Assembly: GCA_947488625.1 (NCBI GenBank)
Contig: CANKZR010000001.1
Coordinates: 744,001-808,000, forward strand
Origin: an uncultured Sphingomonadaceae bacterium
Lineage (GTDB): Bacteria > Pseudomonadota > Alphaproteobacteria > Sphingomonadales > Sphingomonadaceae
Direction of reading: 5' to 3'
DNA: 64,000 nt
This document shows, piece after piece, positions 7,547 through 15,612 of the stretch (position 1 is its first letter; every line of letters starts with the position of its first letter). The position numbers and the translations under genes are program-made. Under the pieces are notes generated by a model. The model worked only from the letters and a program-made list of their open reading frames with translations. It did no database searches and was not told where the DNA came from.

Positions 7547-8148
7547 TCGCTGCGCATGTCGAGTTCAGGGGCGACTTCGGCGCCCTCGGTCGCAGCTTCG
7601 TAGGGCACCATGGGTTCAGCACCGTGAATGATATTGGCTCCAATGGTGTCGGGGAAGGTGCGGATGGTCGTGTTATATTGCCGCACCGCTTCGTTGTAGT
7701 CGCGAATGGCCACGGCAATACGGTTCTCCGTTCCCTCATACTGGGTCATGAATCGGCCGAAATTGTCCTGACTTTTCAGTTCTGGGTAGCGCTCCACCGA
7801 CACCAGAAGGCGTGACAGCGCGCCGCCGAGCTGGTTCTGTGCCTGACTGAATTGTTGCATGGCAGCGGGGTCGTTCAGATCGCCCTCGTCCAGTTGGACC
7901 TCGGGACGCGTAGCCGATGCGCGCGCCTCGATCACCGCGTTCAACGTCTCTCGCTCCTGCTCTGCGGAGCTCATCACAATTTCTTGAAGGTTGGGAATCA
8001 GGTTGGCGCGGCGCTGGAACTGCGCTTCTACATCGGCCCACTTAGCCTTTGCAGTTTCCTCCGCCGCCGGTACCGAATTGATGCCGCAGGATGCCAGCGA
8101 AATGGTGCCGACGATAAGAGCGGCCGCCTTGGCCAGACGTGTGAACAT
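7543..8148 (-). CDS. lemA: LemA family lipoprotein
   Basis: A 201-residue LemA protein. It begins MFTRLAKAAALIVG with a lipobox LASC, then a long helical domain with the LemA-typical motif RRANLIPNLQEIV followed by ERETLNAVIEARA, and ends FPDTIGANIIHGAEP. The frame is open back to 9051, but that part runs antisense to mscL and ssrA, so the ATG at 8148 is the sensible start. LemA and TPM genes are neighbours in many bacteria. Here lemA leads an operon with three TPM genes, suggesting a joint envelope function of unknown chemistry. Confidence 0.9.
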   Translation of the reverse strand: MFTRLAKAAALIVGTISLASCGINSVPAAEETAKAKWADVEAQFQRRANLIPNLQEIVMSSAEQERETLNAVIEARASATRPEVQLDEGDLNDPAAMQQFSQAQNQLGGALSRLLVSVERYPELKSQDNFGRFMTQYEGTENRIAVAIRDYNEAVRQYNTTIRTFPDTIGANIIHGAEPMVPYEAATEGAEVAPELDMRSE

Positions 8149-8289
8149 ACCCGTAAACCCTCCAGAGAACTTGGTGTATTGCCAATATAGCACGGCGGAG
8201 ACTGCATACAAGACAAGTTCGGGTCTTGCTTTTGCATGTAGCGCTGTTTCAAAGCGATGCCTCGGCTTCAAGGGATAGAAGGGGCAGCC

Positions 8290-8793
8290 ATGTTCAAGGA
8301 GTTCAAGAAATTCATCGCGCGCGGGAACGTGGTTGACCTGGCTGTCGGCGTGGTGATCGGCGCGGCGTTCAGCGGCATCGTGACCCAGGTAACAGATGCT
8401 GTGATTATGCCGCTGATCGGCTGGATTTTCGGCGAAATCGACTTTTCCAACTGGTTTCTGCTGCTGGGGCCCGTTCCCGAGGGATATGATGGGTCGACAA
8501 CGAATTATGCCGAATTGAAAGAAGCTGGCGTTGCGATGCTCGGCTATGGAGCGCTGATAACGGCGATGATCAACTTCCTGATCGTAGCCTTCGCGCTGTT
8601 CCTGATGGTCCGCGGCCTTAACCGCGTGACGGAAGAGATGCAGGCCAAGCAGGCGGAAACGGAAGACAGCTCGAAAAGCGACGAGGTGCCGACCAACCCA
8701 GAACTCGATGTACTGAAGAAGATCCTGGCCGAATTGCGTACCGGCGATAAGCCACAAGAGCGCAGTGCCACCGGGCAAACGCCAGCGGCCTGA
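8290..8793 (+). CDS. mscL: Large-conductance mechanosensitive channel
   Basis: A 167-residue MscL. The N-terminal amphipathic helix MFKEFKKFIARGNVVDLAVG leads into TM1 (GVVIGAAFSGIVTQVTDAVIMP), then a periplasmic loop with GPVPEGYDG, TM2 (ALITAMINFLIVAFALFLMV) and a cytoplasmic helix (PELDVLKKILAELR). It opens under membrane tension during osmotic downshock. The C-terminus is longer and more acidic than in E. coli MscL (136 residues). The ATG at 8290 is chosen over an 11-residue upstream extension because MscL starts at MFKEF. It is divergent from lemA, and ssrA follows on the same strand. Confidence 0.97.
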   Translation: MFKEFKKFIARGNVVDLAVGVVIGAAFSGIVTQVTDAVIMPLIGWIFGEIDFSNWFLLLGPVPEGYDGSTTNYAELKEAGVAMLGYGALITAMINFLIVAFALFLMVRGLNRVTEEMQAKQAETEDSSKSDEVPTNPELDVLKKILAELRTGDKPQERSATGQTPAA

Positions 8794-8817
8794 CCTGAAA
8801 AATGTCGCGATACACTT

Positions 8818-9188
8818 CACATTAAGCGGGCACGGCCTATATCGGGTCTGCTCGCTTTGGCGGGCTATGGCGATAAATTGCGCCGTGCAATAGGTACAGC
8901 GGACCCGGGGGCAGTACCCGGCGGCTCCACCAAAATTGGCGATCAGTCGCCAGTCCTGATGGGGCCGAACCAGGATCGACGTGTGCTGAAAGACGGTGTT
9001 TTTGCTCGGGCTGAGTAACCCGTAAAACTGTTCAAAACACACAAGTGCCAACGATAACGAAGCACTCGCAATCGCTGCGTAATTTGACGTCCTAACGGAC
9101 TGAATTTACAAAGCTAAAGCGCGGTTGGACCGACCGGGCAACAGAACGGATTCCGGGGCTCCGGGGGTAGCTAGCAACAGAAACCCCC
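8818..9188 (+). ncRNA. ssrA: tmRNA, circularly permuted two-piece form
   Basis: The gene has the permuted order seen in alphaproteobacteria: the acceptor half comes first and ends in CTCCACCA at 8932, a 28-nt spacer (8933-8960) follows, and the coding half starts with GGGGCCGAACCAGGATCGAC at 8961. The 7-bp acceptor stem joins GGGGCCG (8961-8967) to CGGCTCC just before ACCA, with one G-U pair. The T arm is CCGGG, loop GGCAGTA, CCCGG. The tag reading frame is 9047-9082 and encodes ANDNEALAIAA followed by TAA, giving the proteolysis tag after the tRNA-borne alanine. A final GGGGGT/ACCCCC hairpin (9163-9188) closes the gene. The outer ends are approximate. Confidence 0.95.
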
Positions 9189-9196
9189 ACCTTCAT

Positions 9197-9430
9197 TCAA
9201 CTGTGGCGTTTCGCGAAAAGCACGAAGCTGATCGTCGCGATTACGAACAGCACCCAAGATCCTGCCACAGGCCAGTCGCTTTCCAGCCATCCGCCGAGCA
9301 AATGTCCGATCAGGACGATCGCAAGCGCAGTCGCGACGAAAGCAATCGTGTATGCCCAACCAGCCCTGCGAGCCGGCATGTAGTTGCCGGGCATATTCTC
9401 GCGGAAGAGCTTACCCCGCGGTTTTTTCAC
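9197..9430 (-). CDS. Small two-helix membrane protein, unknown function
   Basis: A 77-residue protein started by a GTG at 9430 that overlaps the stop of the upstream gene by 4 bp (GTGA). A basic N-terminus (KKPRGKLFREN) is followed by two hydrophobic helices (about residues 26-43 and 52-70) and a short basic end (FAKRHS). An open frame to 9529 would give a longer N-terminus but would read through the neighbour. I do not recognise the family. It is encoded tightly with another small membrane protein, and the two probably act together. Confidence 0.7.
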   Translation of the reverse strand: MKKPRGKLFRENMPGNYMPARRAGWAYTIAFVATALAIVLIGHLLGGWLESDWPVAGSWVLFVIATISFVLFAKRHS

Positions 9431-9678
9431 GACAAGTTCGAGTTTGCTTTTGCAGCCTCTTTTTCCGCCTTCTCGTATTTCAGGCAGTCGAGGATTTTCG
9501 CGCCGCCGAGAAATACCGCGCCGCTGCATGCCGCCATCAGCAGCCAGCCACCCCAGCCAGGAAAACGGTCAAGATACTGGGTGCCGCGCTCCATGGCGCC
9601 CAGCGCAAGGGCGAAGATAATCAGATAGGCTTCCCAGCGGGTCTTGATCACAAACAGGCGGGAAATCTTCTTGAGCAT
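9427..9678 (-). CDS. Small membrane protein, unknown function
   Basis: An 83-residue protein with a basic N-terminus (MLKKISRLFVIKTRWEAY), a hydrophobic segment (residues 18-30), a short polar turn with FPGWGG, a second hydrophobic segment (residues 44-60) and an amphipathic, charged C-terminus (KYEKAEKEAAKANS). It is first in a two-gene operon. A perfect palindrome about 95 bp upstream (9773-9786) may control it. The function is unknown. Confidence 0.72.
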   Translation of the reverse strand: MLKKISRLFVIKTRWEAYLIIFALALGAMERGTQYLDRFPGWGGWLLMAACSGAVFLGGAKILDCLKYEKAEKEAAKANSNLS

Positions 9679-9772
9679 CAGTTACCTTTCTTAACCTTCA
9701 CTGATGCAAACACTGTGCCATTGGCGCAGTTCCGCGATTTTCATGGTTAAGGAAGCAGGAGGTGTAAGGTAA

Positions 9773-9786
9773 ACCGACAGGTCGGT
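9773..9786. promoter_or_regulatory. Palindromic operator candidate (TetR-family type)
   Basis: ACCGAC-AG-GTCGGT is a perfect 6+2+6 palindrome between the end of astB and the start of the small membrane protein operon. Read on the minus strand it is TAGACCGACCTGTCGGTTTA, a form common among TetR-family operators. The two-base centre is too tight for an RNA hairpin. No TetR-family gene is in the window. Confidence 0.5.
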
Positions 9787-9792
9787 CTATCA

Positions 9793-11043
9793 CTACGCCA
9801 ATTCGGTGATGCCCAGTATTTCCAGCAATTCGGCGCGAGCAGTTCGTATCTGGTCTGCCAGCGCTTCGCTGCCCACCTGCGCGGGGTCGATGCTTTCAGG
9901 CCAGAATTCACCCACGACAGCTTCCATTCGCTCGGCCTTGGCGTCATCCAGCATGAAACGCTGATCTACCTTCGCGGGATCGGCCACCACGCGAAGACGC
10001 AGACAGGCGGGGCCGCCACCGTTAGCCATCGATTGGCGAACATCCACGACGTTCACGTGACGGATCGGCCCATTGCCCGCCAACATATCCTGCAACCAGC
10101 TCCACACGTTGGAATTGTCACGGCATTCTTCGGGCACCACCAGCGTCATTTCGCCGGAGGGCGGGGTGAGCAATTGCGCGTTGAACAGGTATGAGGTGAT
10201 CGCGTCTTCCAGACTGACCCGGTCAGAAGGCACCTCCACCACTTGGGCGCCAGGGCAACGCGCCCGTATCGCGTCATAGGTTCCCTTCGGATCGGCAAAG
10301 GCGTGCTGGTGAACAAACAGCACATTTTGGTTCGCCACCGCCACCACGTCATTGTGGAAGGCACCAGCTTCAATCGCTTCGGGAGCCTGCTCCACGAACA
10401 ACATTCTCGCAGGATCAAGACCGTGCCGACGGGTGACAATGCGGCTTGCCTGCTCGTGCTGGCGCGCAGGGAACCGCCCACCAGGCCTGCCGTAAACGAA
10501 TACCTCGAGGCCCGGTTCGTCATGTCCACTGACAAAGCGCATGTGATTGGCCGCCCCCTCATCGCCGAAACAGGGCGGTACGGGATCGTGAACGGTGAAA
10601 TGCGCGCTGTCCGCGAAGGCCAGTCGCAATTGCGACAGTGTGTCGGGCCATTCGTGGCTACGGTGCGGCATGGTGACGAGATTGGCGACCGTCAGGTGGC
10701 ACTTGCCATCAGCAGTATCGGGAGCGGGCGAAACAGTCGCGGCATTGGCCGTCCACATCGAACTGGCGGACCACGCCCCTGCCTTCAAGGCGGGGTCGGT
10801 GCTCTCGTCAGTCGCCAACGCCTCTAGCCAACCGCGATTAGGGCGTGGAAGCGGCACGAAGAAGCCTTGTGCCAAGCCCATCGCCATGTTCGCCTTCATC
10901 TTCGCAATGCCCTGCAAAGCGGCTGCGCGGGGGTATGCGGTGGCACCTGCGTTTCGCGTCGCCGCCAGGTTGCCGAGGCTGAGGCCAGCGTAATTGTGGC
11001 TAGGGCCGACGATCCCGTCGAAGTTGATTTCCTGCAAGCTCAT
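9793..11043 (-). CDS. astB: N-succinylarginine dihydrolase
   Basis: A 416-residue AstB. The N-terminal signature EINFDGIVGPSHNYAG is diagnostic, as are FHNDVVAVANQNVLFVHQ (catalytic His) and NGGGPACLRLRV near the C-terminus (catalytic Cys). It converts N2-succinylarginine to N2-succinylornithine, two ammonia and CO2 in the arginine succinyltransferase (AST) pathway. The ATG at 11043 overlaps the astA stop by 4 bp and is preferred to the ATG at 11058. It is the last gene of the operon; astC and astD are not in this window. Confidence 0.96.
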   Translation of the reverse strand: MSLQEINFDGIVGPSHNYAGLSLGNLAATRNAGATAYPRAAALQGIAKMKANMAMGLAQGFFVPLPRPNRGWLEALATDESTDPALKAGAWSASSMWTANAATVSPAPDTADGKCHLTVANLVTMPHRSHEWPDTLSQLRLAFADSAHFTVHDPVPPCFGDEGAANHMRFVSGHDEPGLEVFVYGRPGGRFPARQHEQASRIVTRRHGLDPARMLFVEQAPEAIEAGAFHNDVVAVANQNVLFVHQHAFADPKGTYDAIRARCPGAQVVEVPSDRVSLEDAITSYLFNAQLLTPPSGEMTLVVPEECRDNSNVWSWLQDMLAGNGPIRHVNVVDVRQSMANGGGPACLRLRVVADPAKVDQRFMLDDAKAERMEAVVGEFWPESIDPAQVGSEALADQIRTARAELLEILGITELA

Positions 11044-12053
11044 CGCGCAATGCTCCACACGCTATCGCCCTTGCCGATACGCAACAGCTCGGCTGCCTGC
11101 GCGTCGATGAACACGGTATCTCCATGCACTGCGCGGGCACCATAGCAGCAACGGAAATCCGCGAGCTGGCCTGCTGCGATCAGCGCCTTTTCACCCTTTT
11201 CCAGCGTGGCGTTGACCACCTCGCCATGATGAGCGCCAGCGATAGAACGCACCTTGTCGGTATCGGCCAGCATGGTGGGGCCGCCGTCGAATATGTCGAC
11301 ATAGCCCTGGTAGGAATATCCCTCGTCCTGCAACATGCGCATGGCGGCGCGGCCGCTGGGATGGGGCAGGCCAATCACCTTGCGCGCTTCTTCGTCCAGC
11401 ATGGCGATATAGACAGGATGCTTGGGCATCAGGTCGGCAATGAACTGGTTGCCATGGATGGCGTTGAATTCGTCCGCCTCCTGAAAACTCATGCCGAAGA
11501 ACTTGCCCCCGATGGCATCCCAGAAGGGTGATCCGCCGCGCTCGTCTATGATGCCGCGCAGTTCCGCCAGGATACGGTCGCCAAAGCGCTGACGGTGGGC
11601 GGCGATGAACAGATAGCGGCTGCGCGCGAGCAACAGGCCAAGCCCACCCGCGCGCTCGCCTGGATGCAGGAACAGCCCGCCCACTTCGCTGGTACCGCCA
11701 AGATCGTTGCACAGGCTGAGCAATTCGGCGGCGACGGTGCGCTCCAGTTCTTTTGAATACTGTGTCAGCATACCGATGCGGTAGGAATAGAAGGGGTACT
11801 GATGTCCCACTGCGGTGAACAGCTGGCAGGTGCCGCGCACGTCACCTGTCTCGGTGTTCTCCAATACCAGGACGAAGGTCTCGCCCATGATCTCGTCACC
11901 TGCTCGGGAGAAGGCCGCTTCGGAGCCTTCCAGCTTGCCGGTAAGGGCATTGCGGTCCGGCGGAAGGTTGGTGAAACCGCCGCCTGTCAGTTTCGCCATT
12001 TCGTACAAATGCTGCAGATCGTCCATCGCTGCAGGGCGGATCACGAACGTCAC
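11040..12053 (-). CDS. astA: Arginine N-succinyltransferase
   Basis: A 337-residue AstA, a GNAT-fold acyltransferase transferring succinyl from succinyl-CoA to the alpha-amino group of arginine, the first step of the AST pathway. Family marks are TGGGFTNLPPDRNAL near the N-terminus, FYSYRIGMLTQYSKEL, GGLFLHPGERAGGLGLLLAR and LRIGKGDSVW at the end. It overlaps the M20 hydrolase upstream and astB downstream by 4 bp each (ATGA), so all three are in one tightly coupled operon. It forms a single polypeptide, as in one-gene AST systems, not the paired AruF/AruG form. Confidence 0.96.
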   Translation of the reverse strand: MTFVIRPAAMDDLQHLYEMAKLTGGGFTNLPPDRNALTGKLEGSEAAFSRAGDEIMGETFVLVLENTETGDVRGTCQLFTAVGHQYPFYSYRIGMLTQYSKELERTVAAELLSLCNDLGGTSEVGGLFLHPGERAGGLGLLLARSRYLFIAAHRQRFGDRILAELRGIIDERGGSPFWDAIGGKFFGMSFQEADEFNAIHGNQFIADLMPKHPVYIAMLDEEARKVIGLPHPSGRAAMRMLQDEGYSYQGYVDIFDGGPTMLADTDKVRSIAGAHHGEVVNATLEKGEKALIAAGQLADFRCCYGARAVHGDTVFIDAQAAELLRIGKGDSVWSIAR

Positions 12054-13273
12054 AGGGTGTCTCCCGTGGCAAGCCGATGCAGCACGATCGCGGAAAGCTG
12101 GGCGCGTTCTGTCAGCGAGGGGGCGATCATGAACTCATCAGGCGAGTGGATCTTGCCACCTCTTACGCCCATCGTATCCACCACGGGCACGTGGTTGGCG
12201 GCGATATTGTTGCCATCGCAAACACCACCGGTACTTTGCCAACCGATCGTCTGGCCCAGCGCAGCGCCTGTATCGCGGACGAGGTCGAACAATTTCTGGG
12301 CGGTATCGTCTACCGGTTTCGGCGGACGCGATATGCCGCCGTGCTTCGTCACCTGAAGGTCGTGGTCTTTCGCCAGTGCGGCAATCAAGTGGTCGAGATC
12401 GGCAACAAAATCTTCCGCCGCCTGCGTCGACTTGGGCCGAATGTTGAAGCGCAGGATCGCATGATCGGGCACCACGTTGTTGGCTGCGCCGCCTTCGATC
12501 TTCGCCGGGTTTATGGGCAGGTCGCCATGCTGCATCTCCTTCAGTCGCACAGCGCAATCGGCTGCCGCCACCACGGCATTGCGACCGTCCTGCGGATTGC
12601 GGCCAGCATGTGCGCTCTTGCCTGTGAAGGTGAGCGTAAAATTCCCACTACCACCGCGCGCGTGGGCAAGCGTGCCGTCGGGCAGGGCGCTGGGCTCATA
12701 TGTCAGGGCGGCAAACTTGCCGCGCGCCAGTGTGTCGATCAGCGGGGCGGAAGATAGCGATCCCGTTTCCTCATCCGAGTTGATCATCACGTCATAGCCG
12801 ATGTTGGCCGCCGCATCGCTGGTCTCGAGCGCCATCAACGCTTCTGCAATCACTGCGATGCCGCCTTTCATATCAGCGGTGCCGGGACCGTTCAGCACAT
12901 CGTCGTCCAGCCATTTCAGCGACTGGAACGGATGACCGGCGGGAAAAACCGTATCCATGTGACCGGTCAGCAGAAAGCGGCGCGGAGTATCGGGACGTAC
13001 GGAGCAAACGAGGTGCTGGCCATGGGACTTCTCCACCTCGTTTCCTGTCGCATCGACTACAGTAACCGGTGCTGGATCATGCAAGGTGATCTCGCCGGGC
13101 AGCGCGGCAAACGCCTGCGACAGAACCTGCGCCATGCGGGCAAGGCCATCCAGATTGTCGGTACCCGAATTGATCGCCGCCCATTCCTGCGTGCGCGAGA
13201 GCATGCGCTGCTGGTCGATATTTGCGACAAGGTCGCGCTCGGTCTGGGTAAGTGGTTGCATGGCAAACCGCAT
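12050..13273 (-). CDS. M20 family zinc hydrolase (AST operon)
   Basis: A 407-residue M20 peptidase/deacylase of the carboxypeptidase G2-like type (403 residues if the second Met at 13261 is used). The two-zinc site is visible: His in TGHMDTVFPAG, bridging Asp in GPGTADMKGG, catalytic Glu pair in SDEETGS, and a late His in KIHSPDEF. A dimerisation domain lies between about residues 200 and 310. It is first in the operon with astA and astB. As the pathway ends with hydrolysis of succinylglutamate, normally by the M14-type AstE, this enzyme could fill that role; that is inference. It is divergent from the PilZ gene. Confidence 0.88.
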   Translation of the reverse strand: MRFAMQPLTQTERDLVANIDQQRMLSRTQEWAAINSGTDNLDGLARMAQVLSQAFAALPGEITLHDPAPVTVVDATGNEVEKSHGQHLVCSVRPDTPRRFLLTGHMDTVFPAGHPFQSLKWLDDDVLNGPGTADMKGGIAVIAEALMALETSDAAANIGYDVMINSDEETGSLSSAPLIDTLARGKFAALTYEPSALPDGTLAHARGGSGNFTLTFTGKSAHAGRNPQDGRNAVVAAADCAVRLKEMQHGDLPINPAKIEGGAANNVVPDHAILRFNIRPKSTQAAEDFVADLDHLIAALAKDHDLQVTKHGGISRPPKPVDDTAQKLFDLVRDTGAALGQTIGWQSTGGVCDGNNIAANHVPVVDTMGVRGGKIHSPDEFMIAPSLTERAQLSAIVLHRLATGDTL

Positions 13274-13407
13274 TACGCGTCAGGCCGCGCAATGCAACCG
13301 GGGCTCCTTTCACCGCAGGAGAATGCCTTCCGCATCGGCCGATCCTTTTACGAAGTCCTAAACCCTCGTTCGTTAAAGAGGCAGGACCACGTCATCCGGG
13401 AACGGCA

Positions 13408-13830
13408 ATGCTTGCTGACACGAAAAATTCGAGGGCCGAACTGCGCGAGACAGTAATGTTGCGCGCCAGGGTCGTCGATTCGCGCGGTACGCACGAGGCG
13501 CGGATTTCGGACGTCAGCGCGCGTGGATTGCTGGGAACGATGGAGAGCCCGCCCACTCGCGGCGATTTCATCAGCATTCATTTTCCCGGGCAGGAGGTGG
13601 GCGGACAGGTGCGCTGGGTCAACGGTCGCAGGTTCGGCGTTCGCCTTCGCGAGCGGGTGGATGCTGCGTCTATCGGCAGCGGCAAGCGTCAGGTGCGACA
13701 GACCAAGGGGCCGTCTGCGGCAAATGGCGCCAGCGAGATGTCGCTTAGCACCGCGCTCGTCACCTACGGCGTGTTATGCCTGACAGCGCTTTCCACCGCT
13801 TACCTGATCGTCACTTACATTATTCTCTAG
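13408..13830 (+). CDS. PilZ-domain protein with C-terminal membrane anchor
   Basis: A 140-residue protein. A PilZ-like domain spans about residues 10-90: REtVMLRARVVDSRG, then ISDVSARGLLGTM (the [D/N]xSxxG strand), DFISIHF and RFGVRL. The RxxxR c-di-GMP switch is degenerate (RAELRETVMLRARV), so nucleotide binding is uncertain. A polar linker leads to one hydrophobic helix at the extreme C-terminus (about residues 115-139), indicating tail anchoring. It is probably a c-di-GMP-responsive or structural envelope protein. Its stop overlaps the convergent rsmA by 4 bp. Confidence 0.78.
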   Translation: MLADTKNSRAELRETVMLRARVVDSRGTHEARISDVSARGLLGTMESPPTRGDFISIHFPGQEVGGQVRWVNGRRFGVRLRERVDAASIGSGKRQVRQTKGPSAANGASEMSLSTALVTYGVLCLTALSTAYLIVTYIIL

Positions 13831-14645
13831 GCGCTCATGACGCGGGCGACCGCGACGAACTCTTCGACCGATAGCGTTTCAGCGCGCCGCGTAGGGTCGA
13901 TATTGCAGGTGGCGAGGGCATCCAGCGCGCCAGGCAGGCCCTTCAGGCTCTGGCGCAGCATCTTGCGCCGCTGGCCGAATGCGGCTTCGGTCAGGCGTTC
14001 CAGCACCTTTGCCGTTACCCCTTCGGGCGCGGCAGTGGGTTCGACATGGATGATGGCGCTCATTACCTTAGGCGGCGGGGTAAAGGCGCTGCGGTGTACC
14101 TTCATCGCCAGTTTGGGAACGGCGCGCCACTGCGCCAGCACGGCGAGGCGGCCGTAGGCACCGGTTCCGGGTTTCGCGACGATGCGCTGGGCAACTTCCT
14201 GCTGAAACATCAGCGTTAGACTGGTCCACGCCGGTGGCCAGGTTTGACCGCTCATCCAGCGGGTGAAAAGCAAGGTGCCAATATTGTAGGGCAGATTGGC
14301 TGCCACGGCGAAGGGTTCGCCCATCAGTTCTGCATGGTCCAGTTTCAGCGCATCATCTTCCAGCACGCGAAGCTTTCCGGGAAACGCCTGTTGCACCTCT
14401 GCCAGGGCGGGGATGCAGCGCGAATCGCGCTCTATCGCGGTGACGCGGGCACCGGCACGCAGCAGGGCGCGGGTGAGGCCGCCGGGGCCGGGACCGATTT
14501 CCAGCACGGCCTGGTCGGAAAGGTCTTCAGGAATGGCGGCAATGCGATCGAGCAATTGTTCATCGAACAGGAAGTTCTGACCCAATGCCTTGCTGGCGGA
14601 CAGGCCATGGGTCGCGATCACTTCGCGCAACGGGGGGAGGTTCAC
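13827..14645 (-). CDS. rsmA: 16S rRNA (adenine1518-N6/adenine1519-N6)-dimethyltransferase
   Basis: A 272-residue KsgA/RsmA. The N-terminal KALGQNFLFDEQLL, SAM motif EIGPGPGGLTRAL (residues 49-61) and catalytic NLPYN (residues 117-121) are diagnostic. It dimethylates two adjacent adenines in helix 45 of 16S rRNA during late 30S maturation. It follows pdxA with a 4-bp overlap (14642-14645) at the end of the lptD-surA-pdxA-rsmA cluster. Confidence 0.97.
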   Translation of the reverse strand: MNLPPLREVIATHGLSASKALGQNFLFDEQLLDRIAAIPEDLSDQAVLEIGPGPGGLTRALLRAGARVTAIERDSRCIPALAEVQQAFPGKLRVLEDDALKLDHAELMGEPFAVAANLPYNIGTLLFTRWMSGQTWPPAWTSLTLMFQQEVAQRIVAKPGTGAYGRLAVLAQWRAVPKLAMKVHRSAFTPPPKVMSAIIHVEPTAAPEGVTAKVLERLTEAAFGQRRKMLRQSLKGLPGALDALATCNIDPTRRAETLSVEEFVAVARVMSA

Positions 14646-15607
14646 GCCACAGCCGCCCGGCGTACGGCAATCTCGCCCGCCATACGAATGGCAGCGATCA
14701 TGGCACTGGGACGAGCGATGCCTCTACCGGCAATATCGAATGCAGTGCCGTGATCGGGCGATGTGCGCACGATGGGCAGGCCCAGCGTGACGTTGACGCC
14801 TTCGTCGAAGTCCAGGGCCTTCAGCGGCACCAGCGCCTGATCGTGATACATGGCGATGGCCACGTCGTAGCTATCGCGTTTGTGGGGGGCAAATAGGGTG
14901 TCGGCAGGGTGGGGGCCAGTGGCGTCGATCCCTTCGGCGCGCAACTGCGCGATGGCAGGAGCGATGATGTCGATCTCCTCGCGACCCATCCGTCCGTCTT
15001 CGCCAGCGTGGGGGTTGAGCCCGGCTATGGCGATGCGCGGTTCCGTTTTGCCGAAATCGGTGTGCATGGCGCGGGCGACGATCCGCGTACGCTCCACGAT
15101 AAGCTTCTGGCTCAAGCGGGAAGGGACGTCAGCCAATGCGCAATGAACCGTCATCGGGACAGTTCGCAACGATGGCCCGGCCAGCAACATTACGGCATTT
15201 TCACGCGCGACGTCCGTGGCATCGGCACAGAATTCCGTCTGGCCCACAAAGGTATCGTCCACTGCGAAAATTGCCGACTTGGCAACCGGCGCAGTCACCA
15301 CGCCTGCAGCCGAACCATCGCGCGCCATGGTCACCGCATGTGCGAGGGAGGAGCGGGCAAGATGCGCACCTTCGCGGGTGGGCATGCCCGGCGTATAACC
15401 GGCCTCGCCTTCGGTGGTGACCATCAATTCATCGGGAAAGGAAATGCCCAGCTTGCGGGCAGCATCCTGTAAAACGCTACCGCCGCCGCATACGATGAAT
15501 GGTGGCAGGCCAAGTTCGTCACGGCGTGACCATGCCTCGAGTATGAGTTCTGGACCGACCCCTGCCGGGTCGCCGATAGACACGGCAAGCGGCAGGGGCT
15601 GCGTCAT
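14642..15607 (-). CDS. pdxA: 4-hydroxythreonine-4-phosphate dehydrogenase
   Basis: A 321-residue PdxA for the DXP-dependent pyridoxal phosphate pathway; it oxidises and decarboxylates 4-phosphohydroxy-L-threonine with NAD(P). The start SIGDPAGVGPELIL is the family signature. The three metal-binding histidines are in TVHCALADVP, LNPHAGEDG and MYHDQALVPLK. It starts 5 bp after surA and overlaps rsmA by 4 bp, so it is co-transcribed with the outer-membrane biogenesis genes, as in many proteobacteria. Confidence 0.97.
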   Translation of the reverse strand: MTQPLPLAVSIGDPAGVGPELILEAWSRRDELGLPPFIVCGGGSVLQDAARKLGISFPDELMVTTEGEAGYTPGMPTREGAHLARSSLAHAVTMARDGSAAGVVTAPVAKSAIFAVDDTFVGQTEFCADATDVARENAVMLLAGPSLRTVPMTVHCALADVPSRLSQKLIVERTRIVARAMHTDFGKTEPRIAIAGLNPHAGEDGRMGREEIDIIAPAIAQLRAEGIDATGPHPADTLFAPHKRDSYDVAIAMYHDQALVPLKALDFDEGVNVTLGLPIVRTSPDHGTAFDIAGRGIARPSAMIAAIRMAGEIAVRRAAVA

Positions 15608-15612
15608 GTAGA

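Noticed and set aside
8149..9051. Upstream extension of lemA to a 502-residue protein
   Set aside because: The extension is antisense to mscL and ssrA; the ATG at 8148 gives a proper lipoprotein signal.
9793..9800. Palindrome at 9773-9786 as the astB terminator
   Set aside because: The two-base centre cannot form a stable RNA loop, and no T run follows on the minus strand.
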